From: Sequoia sempervirens
Taxonomy: Eukaryota > Streptophyta > Pinopsida > Cupressales > Cupressaceae
Reading direction: 5' to 3'
DNA length: 64,000 nucleotides
Assembly (NCBI GenBank): GCA_007258455.2
Contig: VDFB02018357.1
Coordinates: forward strand, 22,781 to 86,780
Of the stretch, positions 36,941 through 49,528 are shown piece after piece. The number at the start of each line of letters is the position of its first letter. The stretch's first letter is position 1. The position numbers were made by a program, and so were the translations under genes. Below the pieces are notes generated by a model, which saw only the letters and a program-made list of their open reading frames with translations, did not search any database and was not told the DNA's origin.

Positions 36941-37786
36941 GTAAGTTGCAAAATATTGTTTTCTCCCCAACATTAAGATTGATGACAAAGGGTGCTAACA
37001 TGGACTGGTATGCTTTCTCTCTTTTAATTGTTTTTCTTGTTTCAAGGTTTTGTTGACTGGACATGCACGTGGAGAATGATTTTTTCTCATGAAGAAGATA
37101 GTTGATGTTCTATAATGAATGAAGGATGCCTTTTGGAAGGCGGGTAAAATCTTCAAAAAATGGAAAAGCATTTTTTCTTATATGCTTTCCCCCTTCTTAA
37201 AAGATGCAAATATAACTACTTTGGTAATTTTGAAAATCAAATGCAAATGTGTGTCAAATGTAAAATGTGACTTTAATTTTAATTTGTCTCAAAGCTTGTT
37301 GCTCCCATGTTTCTATAAATGGGAATTCATGGCCAATTACATGGGTCTTTTGATGGTTAAGCATTCGAGCTCATGTAAGAGAAATTTTGTAAATTCAAGC
37401 ACAATAGAATAGTATAGTTATGAGTCTTAGGTGTGAATTCTAGCTTGTAACAGGCATAATAGTTTTACAATAACAATGAAATATGAATGAAAATTACAAA
37501 TTCTGGAATACTGTCTCTCCCATGTATTTTGTTACACAAATCATGAATAAAATGATAAATGATTGTTTATTTGTATTCAATCTCGTTGGTTGAATGTATG
37601 GTTTTGTTTCTTCTTTAGTTCAAAGAAATAATTAAATTCTTTGATGAAAGCATAGATCGATGTAGTGGAGTATTAGGATTACTAAGTAGTTTTTGTTCTA
37701 GATATATTGAGTTGTGTATTGCAAAGCAATATAACAATAGTCTTCAAATATCGGATTTAATTATTGATGTATTACAATTTATTACA

Positions 37787-39709
37787 AAGTCATACACACC
37801 ACCTCAAAGAATTGGATTTTTCTTGCTTGAATGTTTTGGAAACCTACAAAATAGGATATCCTTCACAAAACAATGATAACATGAACTCAAATACACTTTG
37901 ACATGATGCTTGGATCTTTAATTTCTACAATAAATTACTAAAATGATGCTCTTGACTTGCTCTTGAACGCTTTGAATTTTCACCTCCTCTTAGATTCTTT
38001 CACTTAGATTTCAAATGGTGAAACAACTAAGTATTTATAGGAATTTATCCAATTTCCCAAAAAATAGATCTCGAAAGCTGAAACCTAAAATTAAAATTTT
38101 GAATGTTAAAATTCTACCATCAACATGCCCAAAAATGGGCTTGGCTAAGAAGGGGGACCCATACGCCCAAACTTCTAGGAAATTGAATATCATGAGAAAT
38201 TTAATGATTGGATGCATTTATTCAATGCTTGTAGTTTATTTAAAATGGTACAAATGAGCTTTGAAATATACAAATTTAGGAAAATATGGGGTCAATTAGG
38301 CTCAATAATTTAGGGGGCCAAAACATGGTGTGAAATTGTTAAGGGTGACAATTTTCTATGCTATATTTAGCCCCCAATTTAGTGGGAGTATGAAATTACA
38401 CTAAAAATCACACAAAAGTAGAAAAATTAGTCAAGAGGGGTCCAATTGTCCAAATGTTGAAGAGATAGGATAATAAGGGATCTAGGGGGAGAGCTCAAGC
38501 CCCTAAGATCCAATATCCCTTGGAAAACCAATATAAACATAAAGGAACACAAAAACATATGTATGATATGCAACAAGACAACATACACAAACATAAATTT
38601 CAAAAAACATGAATCATACATGATGAAAACACATGACATGATGGAACATAAAGATGATGATGAAATGAAAAAAACATGATGTAAATACGATGCAAATATG
38701 AAGAAAACACATAAAAAAGAGACAACAAAACAAAAAGTACTAGAATATTTGAGTCGGTAAGGAAAAGAGAGCTAATCCTTAAATTATCACAAATACCAAA
38801 TGCCATCCATCAAATGATTCTCTCACAAGGATGAAAAATTACTCATTAAACACATGGCTCCATTGGCAAGCAAATTGTGTTATGCTAGGTGGCCATGTTA
38901 AAGGGCATTTATGATTCACACCATAGCAAAGTCTAATATTTTCTATGTGAATCACAAATAGGAATGCACACAGGCTAGTGAAGACCACTTTTCACTAAGT
39001 GAGCCCCCAAGACAAGGTTGCAATATGAGAAACACACTAGGTCTAGTGAAGTCCGCTATTCAGTAGGTGTGCACTTATGCCAACCATACCAAGAGTTATA
39101 CTCGATAACTTTAAGAAGATGCTATGCAATGATCAAGAAGCTATAATAATGCTAGACTAAGCTCAACTCTCATGAAAAAAATAGAGCAAAAATTCCAAAC
39201 TCACCTAAGAGGGTACATAAAATTTAACATCTTAGGGGATGAATAAAACTCACCTTAGGGGGTACAAAAATGACAATAGGATAAAGAAAAACACTTAAGG
39301 GGTGTTATAAAAACACCACCACAAAAGGTGATAAAAAGTAACAAAGGAGCTTTACTTAATACATGAAAGGTCACGCCTTAGGGAACATCACACATGGCAT
39401 CACCACTAAGAGAGGAAAAGTCAAGGAAGAAAAAATTCACACCTTAAGGAATACAAGCCATAGTATTACCACAAAGGAGAACATCATATGCTAAGAAAAG
39501 TCACTCTTACGAGATATCAAGGCCAATATCATCACCAAAGAGACATTATCATAGATCAAGAAGGCCACACTTTGATTGATAAGTTCATTCTTCCTAGGAT
39601 ATTTATGCTATCATCAATAAGAAGGGACCATTTCTTATGCAAACAATGAGCAGGGGACTATATGCCCCCACCCCCTTAAAATGTTAACATACTTGCTATG
39701 TTGGTATTT
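37787..39709. other. Unclassified AT-rich sequence between two LTR elements
   Basis: No coding domain is seen on either strand. The stretch contains repeated phrases such as CACCTAAGAGGGTAC, CACCTTAGGGGGTAC and ACACTTAAGGGGTG near 39200-39310, and two related segments on an ATxxGAAxxCACACTAG/CACACAGGCTAG theme near 38950 and 39030. It could be the untranslated part of another retroelement, but no termini were found. Confidence 0.4.
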
Positions 39710-40541
39710 TGATACAAGTGGGACTCCCAAATGCATGTACAAACCCACAACTCACAAAAAATTGCTCAAGACATCATATGCAGAGATTCTCTGCTCATAA
39801 ATAGCAAACAAACTCATGTTCTTTTATTGAATTTCAAATCCAACAAATAACATCAATCTTAATTCCTATTACAACAAGAAAAATAAACTTGACACTTTCT
39901 TCATACCACTACTATTTCATTATAACAAATTTTCTCAAGTGGTTTTTGGGTTTTGCGCTCCTCCTACCTAGCTCTCCAACACATTTTAAATTTCTCAATT
40001 TCATTTATAAATGAGAAAATTATGCATGTTTTATTGATACTAGTTCTCATAGTCATGACTTTTGACAAGCTCCCTCTCCTAGTCAACCCTTCTGAATGCC
40101 CATGACTCCTTCCTAGGCATGGGTTTTCCTCTTCTTGGCATATGCATTCAATAAAAATTAAAAAATTATTTTCCCACCTTACAATCCACTCACACCACTT
40201 CCCCAACACCCTACATTCCCTTTTTTTTTTATAAAAGTGGAAATTCAAATTTTAAAAGGAGCTACAATTTCCATTAAATGCACACTCATAGGCTTGGGCA
40301 TGAGATTTAAATTTTTGACAAATTAAGCACTTTGCAACAATTTTAAAAATAATAAAATAATGTATCAAATTAACAATTTATTTTTCCCACAATTGTCACA
40401 AAATTTTATTGTACTGGAGGAGTTGAAAATTTCATTAATTTATACATGCAATCAAAAAATTTAAACAAAACTCAAGAAATAAAAGTTAAAATATTTTTGG
40501 GGATGCAAGATTTCCTAGTACCCCTAGATGCTCCTGCATCA
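39710..40541 (-). repeat. Full LTR (832 bp) of non-autonomous element 2
   Basis: It starts with TG and ends with CA. It shares blocks such as CTCATGxTCTTTTATTG, CTTCATACCACT and TGGAGGAGTTGA with the truncated copy at 42392-43105. Confidence 0.82.
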
Positions 40542-41049
40542 AACATAGTCTAGGATAAGAAGAAATGTTTCATGAGTCAAAACTCATTAACATTTGAAGA
40601 TTTAGTATTTGGTCATCAGCCACCTTTCTTCCTTATCAAAATGTTTCTTCTTCTTCACCCTTCTCTGAATCTTCCCATTTCTTCCTTCTTTCTTCCTTCC
40701 TCTCTTTCTCCCCCTCATGAAATTCATTTCGCTATACCAAGATTCTTCTTTCCAACCTACTTCTTGTCTTCCTTCATCATCCTCTTCTTGTATGTAAGTA
40801 AAATTTATCATACCTTTCTGTTTTTCATTTTGTAACCTGTTATTGTTGCCCTAACCATCTTTCCAATTTCACTTTCTTTCACCAATTCATCAAAATATAA
40901 TTATCTTGAACATTAACTTGATTTTTTTTGAAAAAACATCAAATATCTTAATTTTCTCCTCCTTCCCTACTAGAGTATGAATCTCATATCCATTATTTTA
41001 AAACATGTCATTTTTCATATAAATTAACCTCTTCTTTATCAACAAATAA

Positions 41050-42100
41050 ATCTAAAAATTCAAACTTTACCTCAATTTTTGTTGTAACTTTTATTTCACT
41101 TGCTGTTAATGCAAGCCACTCCTTTCTTTATTTTTGAAATCTACCTTAATAAGTCATCTTATTCTTCATTTGTTTCTTTTCCTTCATATTCTTTATTTGC
41201 TATCTTCCCCATATACTCTTCTTCACTTCATTTTCCAAAAAATTCTAGTGTTTTTGAGTCCTTCAGTGGACCAAACTTCACTGCAACTTCATGATTATAT
41301 TCCACAACAATACTATCCTTTTCATGTATCTCTTTCAAATCAAAATTTCTTTCTCAAATATCATATGAATGACTATTTACTTGTATGTTTTCTTGCATCT
41401 CTACTACTGCCCCAAATTCACAATCTCCATATTCCTTTATCTGTTCTACATGCAAATCAATATTTACTTTGCAAAAATCAAAAGGAGATAATACCTCTAT
41501 TTTTTCTTCTACAACTTCTTTTCTTGTGCATGCAACTTCATTTTTTATTCTCTTTTATATCTTCAACAAGATGCATATCAATTGATACCTCTTTCTTTCT
41601 CCATTCTTTCTTTGTACTTTTCTTCTTTTCTTGATTTCTTTCATCTGCAGTTGTGTGGGTTGCTCCCTCATGAATTTCTTTCCATATCTTTCCATTATAG
41701 GGATACAACACTACATTTCAACATTCTTATTTTCACTATCCTCTTTGCTAAACCTCTTCTTTTCCTCTTTCTTCTCTCCACTGTCCTCTATAACATATTC
41801 TTTTCCTTCTTCATTTCCTACACACAAATCATTACTTCCAAACTTGTTATGAAAAAAAAAATGTAATTTAACTTCATCTATTTTCTAATCTTCCTCAACT
41901 ATAGCTTTCTTCTTCATTCTCAAGCTTTCTTCAAGAGAATCCAATCTTACTTCTATTTTATTCAACTCTGCAATGAGCTTATTTTCTATCACCTTTTCCA
42001 AATACTCTTCCCAAAATAAAATTCTCATAGTTCTTCCGATGATCCATCTTGTCTTCTTTTTTAAAGTTTTTTTAGAGACTCTCAAGTCCCTCTATAGTTA
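41050..42100 (-). pseudogene. Acidic/coiled-coil ORF of non-autonomous element 2
   Basis: Minus strand 42085-41885 reads MRVSKKTLKKKTRWIIGRTM, then ILFWEEYLEKVIENKLIAEL and NKIEVRLDSLEESLRMKKK. The pattern K-K-T-x-x-I-x-R-x-x-R-I-L followed by a leucine-spaced helix parallels the start of the element 1 protein. Later fragments read EVAVKFGPLKDSKTLEF and EIHEKDSIVVEYNHE. The frame is broken many times, and the long hydrophobic frames on the opposite strand are shadows of this Lys/Glu-rich sequence. Confidence 0.5.
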
Positions 42101-42391
42101 CAATTACTTCATGTAACAATCTCTAACTCACACAACTATCCTCTACCCAAAAAAGACTCTAGAAGATGCTTCCTCTACCCACCCTCTCTTAGTGGAGGAA
42201 ATCTACACCTTCTACCTAGATTTATCTCTACTGGAGGATAGTAGTGACAAACCTTCTTTCATACCTGCAATAAACAAAAATTCTCACAACTCTCTCTCAC
42301 GGCTTCATCGTTTCACTCTTCACCAAGTTCTTCACCCGCAGGTCTTGGTGCATACTCTACACTCTTAAAATATTCTTTCTCTGTTACCATT

Positions 42392-43105
42392 TGATGCAAG
42401 CGAGACTTCCAAATGCATGTCAAAATCTACAACTCACAAATAATTGGTCAATGAATCATATACATATACTCTCTACTTACAAACAAACTCATGCTCTTTT
42501 ATTGCATTTCAAAGCCAACAAACAACATCAATTTCAATTCCTATTGCAACAAGAAAAATAAACCCATCACATTCTTCATACCACTTCTATTTTATTACAA
42601 TGAATTTTCTCGAATGGTTTATGGGTTTTGTGCTCCTTCCCATATTTTTGACACATTTTTAATTTCTCATTTTTTTTAGAAATGAGAAAGTTATGGATGT
42701 TTTATAGAGACTGGTTCTCACAATCACGACTTTTGACAATCTCCTTCTCCCAATCAAAAATTCTAAATTCCCATGACTCCTTCCTTGGTATGGCTTTTTA
42801 TCTTCTTGGCATATGCATTCAATGAAAATTTAAAAATTTGTCTTTCCGCCTTACAATCCACTCACACCACTTTCCCAACACCTTGAATTCCCTTTTTTTT
42901 TTTTTACAAAAATGCAAATTCAAATTTTTAAATGGAGCTACAATTCCCAATTAAATGCCCACTCACAGGCTTAGGCATGGGATTTACCTTTTTGGTAAAT
43001 TAACACTTTTCAACAATTCTAAAAACAAAAAATGATGTATCAAATTAACCATTGATTTTTCTCACAACCATCACCAAATTCTATTATGCTGGAGGAGTTG
43101 AGAAT
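42392..43105 (-). repeat. Truncated LTR of non-autonomous element 2
   Basis: Similarity to 39710-40541 is clear up to GGAGGAGTTGAGAAT and then ends, where the leader of the outer copia element begins. Confidence 0.78.
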
Positions 43106-43135
43106 ATTGTAGAATTTTGAAGAGGATACTTTATC

Positions 43136-43667
43136 ATGGCTTCTACCTCTCACCAAGATATTGATATATTCAATGTCATTGGCTATGAGATGTGGAAACT
43201 AAAGATGAAGGATCTCCTTGAAGAGAGAGATAAGTGGTTTCCAATTTCACAAAGAGTAAACCAGCTACAATGTTTGATGAAGAGAAGAAAAAGTTAGACA
43301 AGAAGGAATAAGGAACCATACAGTTGTGTCTCACAATTTTTTCCTTTTGAATGTCTCCACAAAAGACACCATACACAAGTTTTGGAAGAGGACAGATGAT
43401 ATTTTTCAAACTAAAAGTTTATCTAACAAGTTGAATCTTAAAAGACAACTATATTCATTAAAAATGAAATATGGTGATTCTATTGCAAACCATTTAAATG
43501 CTTTTAATCTAATTATATGATTCATGTTGCATTAGTAGATGTTAAATTATGAGATGAAGATAAATGTATCTTGTTTCTTTGTTCTTTTCCCAGAACTTGG
43601 GAAAAACTAGTTGTTTCTTTAAGTAGTGGTAATATAGAGTCAAATATGGACAACATGATTTCCATAT
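43136..43667 (+). pseudogene. Outer copia gag, N-terminal part
   Basis: An ATG at 43136 gives MASTSHQDIDIFNVIGYEMW, then KLKMKDLLEERDKW. This matches the start of plant copia gag (UBN2-type), where Y-x-M-W-K-x-x-M is typical. Frames then change: KSLSNKLNLKRQLYSLKMKY, GDSIANHLNAFNLII (to 43518), and CILFLCSFPRTWEKLVVSLS. The coding sequence ends at the LTR of the nested minus-strand element, at NMISIL, and resumes at about 51897. Confidence 0.85.
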
Positions 43668-44996
43668 TGTTGAACACTTGTAATATTGAGAGGGGGGTGA
43701 ATTGATATTATTTTAACCCACTTAAACATTTAAACATTCATTCCAAAGATCATATTCAATTTGCAGTAGGAAAAGAAAGTATGGAAGAAACCATCAAAGA
43801 ACATAACACATGAACACTAGGTTTTTATATGGAAAACCCAAAATAGGACAAACCACAGTGAGGATTAGCTCACAATATATTATAATTGGTTATAGTATAT
43901 TACAAATTTCTAACTACAGGTGGACTCACTATCCAAGTGGACTCACTACCCACTAAAAGAAGAAAATATAGAAGAGAGTGGTGGCACATAGCCAATATTT
44001 GAACTACTTCAGTTACATCTAACATATGGATGAATACAGTTCCATTGAAGCTTAATATACTAACTTCACACACTTCATATTGATTTGTACTAATACTTTT
44101 CTCTTCTTTTAATTCACTTTATACTCACACAATTTTCATCAACTATACATCACAACACATCACTATATCCAAAACACCAAAAAATATCTTACATATATAT
44201 CTGCTTTATCCACAAACATTTACAACATCAATTAGGGCACCCTAATTAGATGTACAATATCAATTATACCTTTTTGGATTAACATACATACATACATGCT
44301 TCGTGCCAAGATTAAAAAATCATAAAAAATGAAAATAGGTCAACATGGACCCATAATATCTCCCATATAACAAATCAATACTTATTCAAACTTCACAATA
44401 TACAAAAATTATTAGGTTAGCACTGATAATGACCTGATAATAGGATTCACCAATTGTACTTCCAAAACTGACACATGGACCTACAAACTTCATGCCACTT
44501 GGAATATAGGCACCACTGACACCTATCAACATCCCCAAAAATCTACAAAGCTAGATTCCAATCCATAGAGAAGTGTGGATTCACCAAAATATGTACACCA
44601 AATTGGAAACCTCTATCACTAGAAGCCAAAAAAATATGAAACTTTGGATATAAGGTTCTCTAACAACCAAGAAAATTATATCAAAAGCACATAACAAGAT
44701 CTTATATAGCGGATCAATGCAAACCCAAAAACTGAATGTCATGTACATAGGATTACTTGTATTGATACTTAGTCAATTTCCATATCAACTGCCTTCACTA
44801 GATCAAACCTTCTTATAAATTCCTAGTGGATTACCATATTAAAAAATGTTCAAGCTATACAAACTGATTTGTATGATGATCTTCATATTGGAATACAATG
44901 TTGACATCAATGACAACACTATAATGCAATGCACTTATCCCTCATGATCATGTTGCCAAAAAATGCATCAATGAAAAACTCCTTATTCTTCCAACA
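43668..44996 (-). repeat. 3' LTR (element orientation) of the Sirevirus-like element
   Basis: The 1,329-bp copy matches 50572-51891 throughout, for example TGAGGATTAGCTCACAATAT and AATGAAAAACTCCTTATTCT at its right end. Confidence 0.9.
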
Positions 44997-45012
44997 ATCT
45001 CCCTCTTTATCA
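44997..45012 (-). other. Polypurine tract of the Sirevirus-like element
   Basis: Read on the minus strand, AATGATAAAGAGGGAGAT ends directly at the 3' LTR, the expected place for plus-strand priming. Confidence 0.7.
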
Positions 45013-48000
45013 TTGATGGAAATATGGCTCTATTATCTCCCAAAACTATTCTCCTCCTTTCACACCAAGGGAAAGGGGCACACAACATAAACTTGTCTTA
45101 TCATATAGTAGAACTCAGGTGATTGATATGTACATACATGCAAGATGAAAACTTAATTGACTCCCCTACAGGTACAGTCCAAAAAAAAAATTACTGGGAA
45201 AACTACCTTATATCATTCGTACATGTACATGAAAGTCTAAAACAATAATTGAAATGTATAAAAAGAAAGAAATACATTCATCTAGAGGAAGAACTTAACT
45301 CTTGCATTTTATTCAAATGAGCTTTCCACTCTTTCTTTCCTTCTTCCCAAATATTCTTGGCAATGCCAATCATTATACTTTGGGTCTCTAACTCCATCAA
45401 GAGGTCTTCATCATCATCTAGAGTGTTGGTTACTAGATTTATCTTTGAAGTGTTGTTAATACTCAATAGGGAGCTGGGAAAAGATATGAAATTGGCATTC
45501 ACCAGATCCTTGAGATTACCAAATTACAATATCTTGTGGATTCCAAGTTCATGTAGATTCATCTTTGAAGTGTTGTCAACACTCAATAGGGCACTGAAAA
45601 TAGATATGAGAACACTTCTCATGTAGATTTTCAATTACAAACCTTGTGCTTCCATCTAGATCTTGTGCCAGATCATAGGAAATGGAAGCTTTGTCAATTT
45701 GGGACTCAATTGATTCCATTTCATCTTTTGTGCTTTTTGTGAATCCTGGTCACTTCATAAAAAATCAAAATAAAACTTTGGATTCTACCACACAAGCTTG
45801 TATACCTTTAAGACTTTTCTAGAATTTATTGTGTGCAACAAAACACTTCTCCATTACATCCATTAGTTTCCTATAATTTATCTTTTTATCTATTTCCTTC
45901 TCTAGCTTCCCTTTCAACCCAATAGCGTACTCCTTAAATGAATCAAGTAAAATTTTTAAATTTTCATAGAGAATTTTCAATGGTAAAAATGGGTATGGTC
46001 TCCTACAAAACCTTTACAGCCTCATCTATCATCTCTCCACTCTTTTGATGAGTCTAAATGATTTATTTCTAGGAAGATGTGTGAAACACATCACCTAGTT
46101 GATGCTTGTGAAGATGAGATATACTATCCATATCCACATGCCCTTGTTACATTAGAAGTTGTAGTAACTGGGAAGACACTATAGGCTATAACTATAATTG
46201 CATGCTTAACAAATTCTTTAGAAAATATATGGAGGTGTTGGAAGATTGACCAGTAGTCTTTACATCCTCCTCTTCAACCTTCTCCTTCAATTCCTTTTCC
46301 TTATCACTAGTGTTAATTGGTGTCTCTACATCCTTCTTTTCTTCATTGTTGAATGCATCCTCATTCTTCTTCTCCTCAAACCTCTGCCCACCACTCATTT
46401 TAGGCACATCTTCACCAATGGATTTTTCCTTTTTATCTAGAGGAATGATTGTCTCTGGTTGGCCTTGAGTGTTCTCAGCATTTGTATTAGATATCAAAGG
46501 AGGTGTTTGATGATATGTAGTAGTATCCTCCTTTGTAATTTATTCTCCAATAGCTTCTTCTTGTTCAAAATTTTCCTAAGTCTAACACATTTTCTTCTAC
46601 AATTTGTTCCACTTTTGGAAGATTTTCATCCACATTATTTTTCGCATCTTCTTCTACAACAACATGCGTTGATCACTATCATGTTGTACTTCTTCTCCAG
46701 TGTTCACATCTAGACAAGACATATCAACATGCATTTCTTTTGTGCTCTCTAGAGTCATTGCTAATATATGAGCTAACTCTGCAACCTTCTCTACCGTCTC
46801 TTTCTAGATCATTTTGTGATCATTTTGATCTATGCTCATGAGGGTGGTCACCCTTTTATTTGTTCAAAACTCCTTGCTATATAGTTGAGCTAATGTGGCT
46901 TTATTATCTTTAGAGAGAGATGCACAAATATTTTCCAAAGAAAAATCTTTTATCTTTGCTTCTTCCTCTATAGCCTTTTGCCTCCTTGCATGTAGTACAT
47001 TCTATAGATCTTTAGGTAGCCGCTTCTCAATATTTTTCATATTAACTTCAAAAGAAATAATTTATTTGATAATTGCTTCTATAATGGTGGATTTTTCCAC
47101 ATCATCAACATTAGTGTATAATAAAGTAGTATCTTCTATTATTTCATTCTCCATAATCCCATTAAATAGAGCATCCAACTTCATGGGACTATGAGTAATA
47201 ACTAGAACCTTTCTCTTCTTTTTATTATTCTCCAATGTCTTTTTCTCTTTACCAGATTCTACTTTCTTTTCTCATATTTTTACTCTATATCCTTCTTTCT
47301 CTTTTTCTACCTCTTCCTCACTGTATATGTTAATGATATCAAACCTTTGTTTCTTCACACTTGCTTCTCCTTGTGAAGATTTTGAATTTCTTTTTTGGAT
47401 CAATGGTTTAGTATCTTCTTCTTCATCTTCCACATTTACTCCCATTTAATTTTCCCTTGTGGCTTTTGTTTTTATTCTCCTTCTTGTAGGGACATTTTGT
47501 TGTGCTACCAGAGTATCCTTTTCCTTTTTAGACCTCTTTTGTTTTTTGAATAGATAGGTCTTCTCTTTCACTAGAGTGCTTATAGGCTATTTTGTCTTCT
47601 CCCCTGAGGTAGGCTTAGTCTTGGAGGACTTGAGGGAAATCAGAGGAATGGTAGTTCTATCGGATCTCTTGACACTTTTAGCCTTTTCTTTCTCAAATTT
47701 CTCTTTGGTAAGTCCCATCACTTCTACAAATTGTGTAGTCATCTTATCAACTATCTTATTTATCTGTGATTTCCTTTGCTCCATATGCACCTCCATCGAC
47801 TTCTCCTCATAGGTGACATACCTCTGTTAAGTGGTGTCTTTGTGTTTCTTACCATAAGATCATCCAAACCAACAACTTCATTCTCCTCAACTTCATATCC
47901 TAGTTTTGGGATCCATTCAGTCCTAGGATCTACAACCTCTATTATGCAACAATCTTTGTTCACTGTGAAAATTGTGTAATTCTTATATTTCTCTTCAATA

Positions 48001-49500
48001 TTTTTTACAATTCTTTGTCTTGCCTACATCTTCTCTTTGAAAGGTTTGAAGAACCCCTAGAGGGAATTATTTTGTGAATTTAAGTCTTCCAACCTTAAAA
48101 AATGATCTTTGATATGGTGGGCTACAATTCTATCTTGTAGCCACACAATATTCTTTGTTCTGAGGACTTCATTCATAAAGTAGAATAGTAAATATATAAT
48201 TAAAATTACAAATTTGAAAGCATACTTGGACTCTTTTGACTTCTACAGATTCTCCAAAATTTGCAACCTCAGTAGTTCACATAGATCATAATTAGCTCCC
48301 ATCTAAAACATCTCATATGTTGTATTGATGGAGATTTTAGATACAAAATTATCTTTGTTAGAGAAATACAATTTCTAGCCTATCATAATCAAAGCGTACT
48401 TCACTACTAGGTTTATGATGTCCTTGATGGTCAAGGTTCTCTTGTCATACTTTTCACTCATTCTTTCGAGACTTCAATATTGGGGTCAATCAAGTTGAGC
48501 ACAAACCGATGACAACCCTAATAGCCTCTTTATTTATCAGATGTGGAATACCCAACTAGAGGATCTTATCATGAATGCAACATAGGGTGTATCTCACCCA
48601 CTCATATAAATAAATAAGGATAGTCCAAACTTGGTCCAGATGCCAATTTTCTTCTCTACCAAAACCTCGAATTCTGATTTTAACTTGAAATCATCTTTGA
48701 TGAGCTCTTTATACCACACATCACTTAATTTTGATTGATATATTCTTCTAATTTAACGTGAATGTATTACCTAACATCATTTGTGTGTAAAAATCCATAT
48801 GGGATGTGTGAAAATGAACCATCTAGATCATCCACCAATGATTTATCGAGATGTCATTTGAATTTAGGGTGAGGATGATTTGTAACCTCTACCACATGTG
48901 GTGTATACATATTTGTAGTAAATTGAAATTGCTTTCAAAAACTTAAGGAAAATGGGAACTACAAATACCTTTTAAATGCTTTCTAACTAGGGTTTTGCTT
49001 GTGCCAAATCTCAATCACTTTGATCACTCCATTTCTCTCTTCATTTACTCTGCTCTTCTCAAATGATCATTTAGAAATTATTTTTGATCAAGTGAAATCA
49101 CTTATATCCTTTTTTAAATTCACCTAATTTCATATTGAATACATAAATTAAAAAGCTATTAAAAACCCTAACTGTATGCACAGTCAACTTCAAATGCTAT
49201 GCAAACTTTTACAACATGATGTTTTCCATTGGTTCTTTCTCTAGTAGGTGAAGAATATTGGCCCACATATCCACATGCAGAAGCATCAACACCATTTCTT
49301 TGGCAGGGGATAAAAAATATTCCTTTAATGCTCCCCCAAAGATAAAGCTCTCTTCTTAGTTTCCATAGGAAACATCTACACCATATGCTGGTATAGACTC
49401 AGCCTTAACCTTTGTCACTTTCTTATTTTTCCTAATCTATTCCATCTCTCTCTTCATCTCTACTAGATCAACCCTTTTCACTAGATCATCCTTCTTTACT
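45000..49500 (-). pseudogene. Long unknown coding region in place of pol
   Basis: The minus strand holds protein-like blocks separated by stops: SDVWYKELIKDDFKLKSEFE, VLVEKKIGIWTKFGLSLFIY (about 48700-48610), NKIVDKMTTQFVEVMGLTKE (47760-47700), KKNEDAFNNEEKKDVETPIN (46380-46310) and WEEGKKEWKAHLNKMQELSS (45345-45290). The N-terminal third is mixed in composition; the rest is Lys/Glu/Asp-rich and probably disordered or coiled. A ~117-bp direct duplication (45430-45490 and 45550-45610) lies within it. None of this resembles copia pol. A gag-related or accessory protein is possible; I do not recognise it. Confidence 0.55.
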
Positions 49501-49528
49501 AGATTTTTCTTCTTCACATTTTTGCTTC

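Larger units (their letters stand above)
14300..37786 (+). mobile_element. Ty3/gypsy (Tat/Ogre-like) retrotransposon with very long LTRs
   Basis: A gag-pol region (21217-28440) is flanked by two direct copies of the same long sequence: 14300-~20870 before it and ~28650-37786 after it. A primer-binding-like site follows the first copy. This is the layout of an LTR retrotransposon whose LTRs are roughly 6 kb. The second copy is enlarged by a nested 3.1-kb element at 29400-32494, and its last ~450 bp are missing or replaced. No clean polypurine tract was seen before the second copy, and no target duplication could be confirmed because the right end is lost. All reading frames are broken. Confidence 0.8.
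28650..37786 (+). repeat. 3' LTR of the Ty3 element, interrupted and right-truncated
   Basis: This stretch matches 14300-20424 in the same orientation, with two differences: a 3,095-bp minus-strand LTR element at 29400-32494, and loss of similarity after TTTATTACAAA near 37786. The ~210 bp between integrase and this copy (28441-28650) has no counterpart before 14300, so either the 5' LTR is left-truncated or these bases are 3' untranslated sequence. Confidence 0.72.
39710..43105 (-). mobile_element. Non-autonomous LTR element 2, right LTR truncated
   Basis: The left LTR (39710-40541) runs from TGATACAAGTGGGAC to GATGCTCCTGCATCA. The right LTR starts at 42392 (TGATGCAAGCGAGAC) and stops matching near 43105, about 125 bp short. 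Left of 42392, reverse-complemented, TGGTAACAGAG resembles the initiator-tRNA-Met primer site, fixing minus-strand orientation. The leader at about 42160-42290 matches 31140-31260 of element 1, and both LTRs end GATGCTCCTxCATCA, so the two elements belong to related families with diverged LTRs. No pol domains are present. Confidence 0.8.

Noticed and set aside
39964..40248. 94-codon minus-strand frame inside an LTR
   Set aside because: No similarity to a known protein, its position lies within LTR sequence, and the truncated partner LTR has no matching intact frame.
41100..41866. Hydrophobic Phe/Leu/Ser-rich plus-strand frames that look like membrane proteins
   Set aside because: They are the antisense of a Lys/Glu-rich minus-strand protein in the non-autonomous LTR element.
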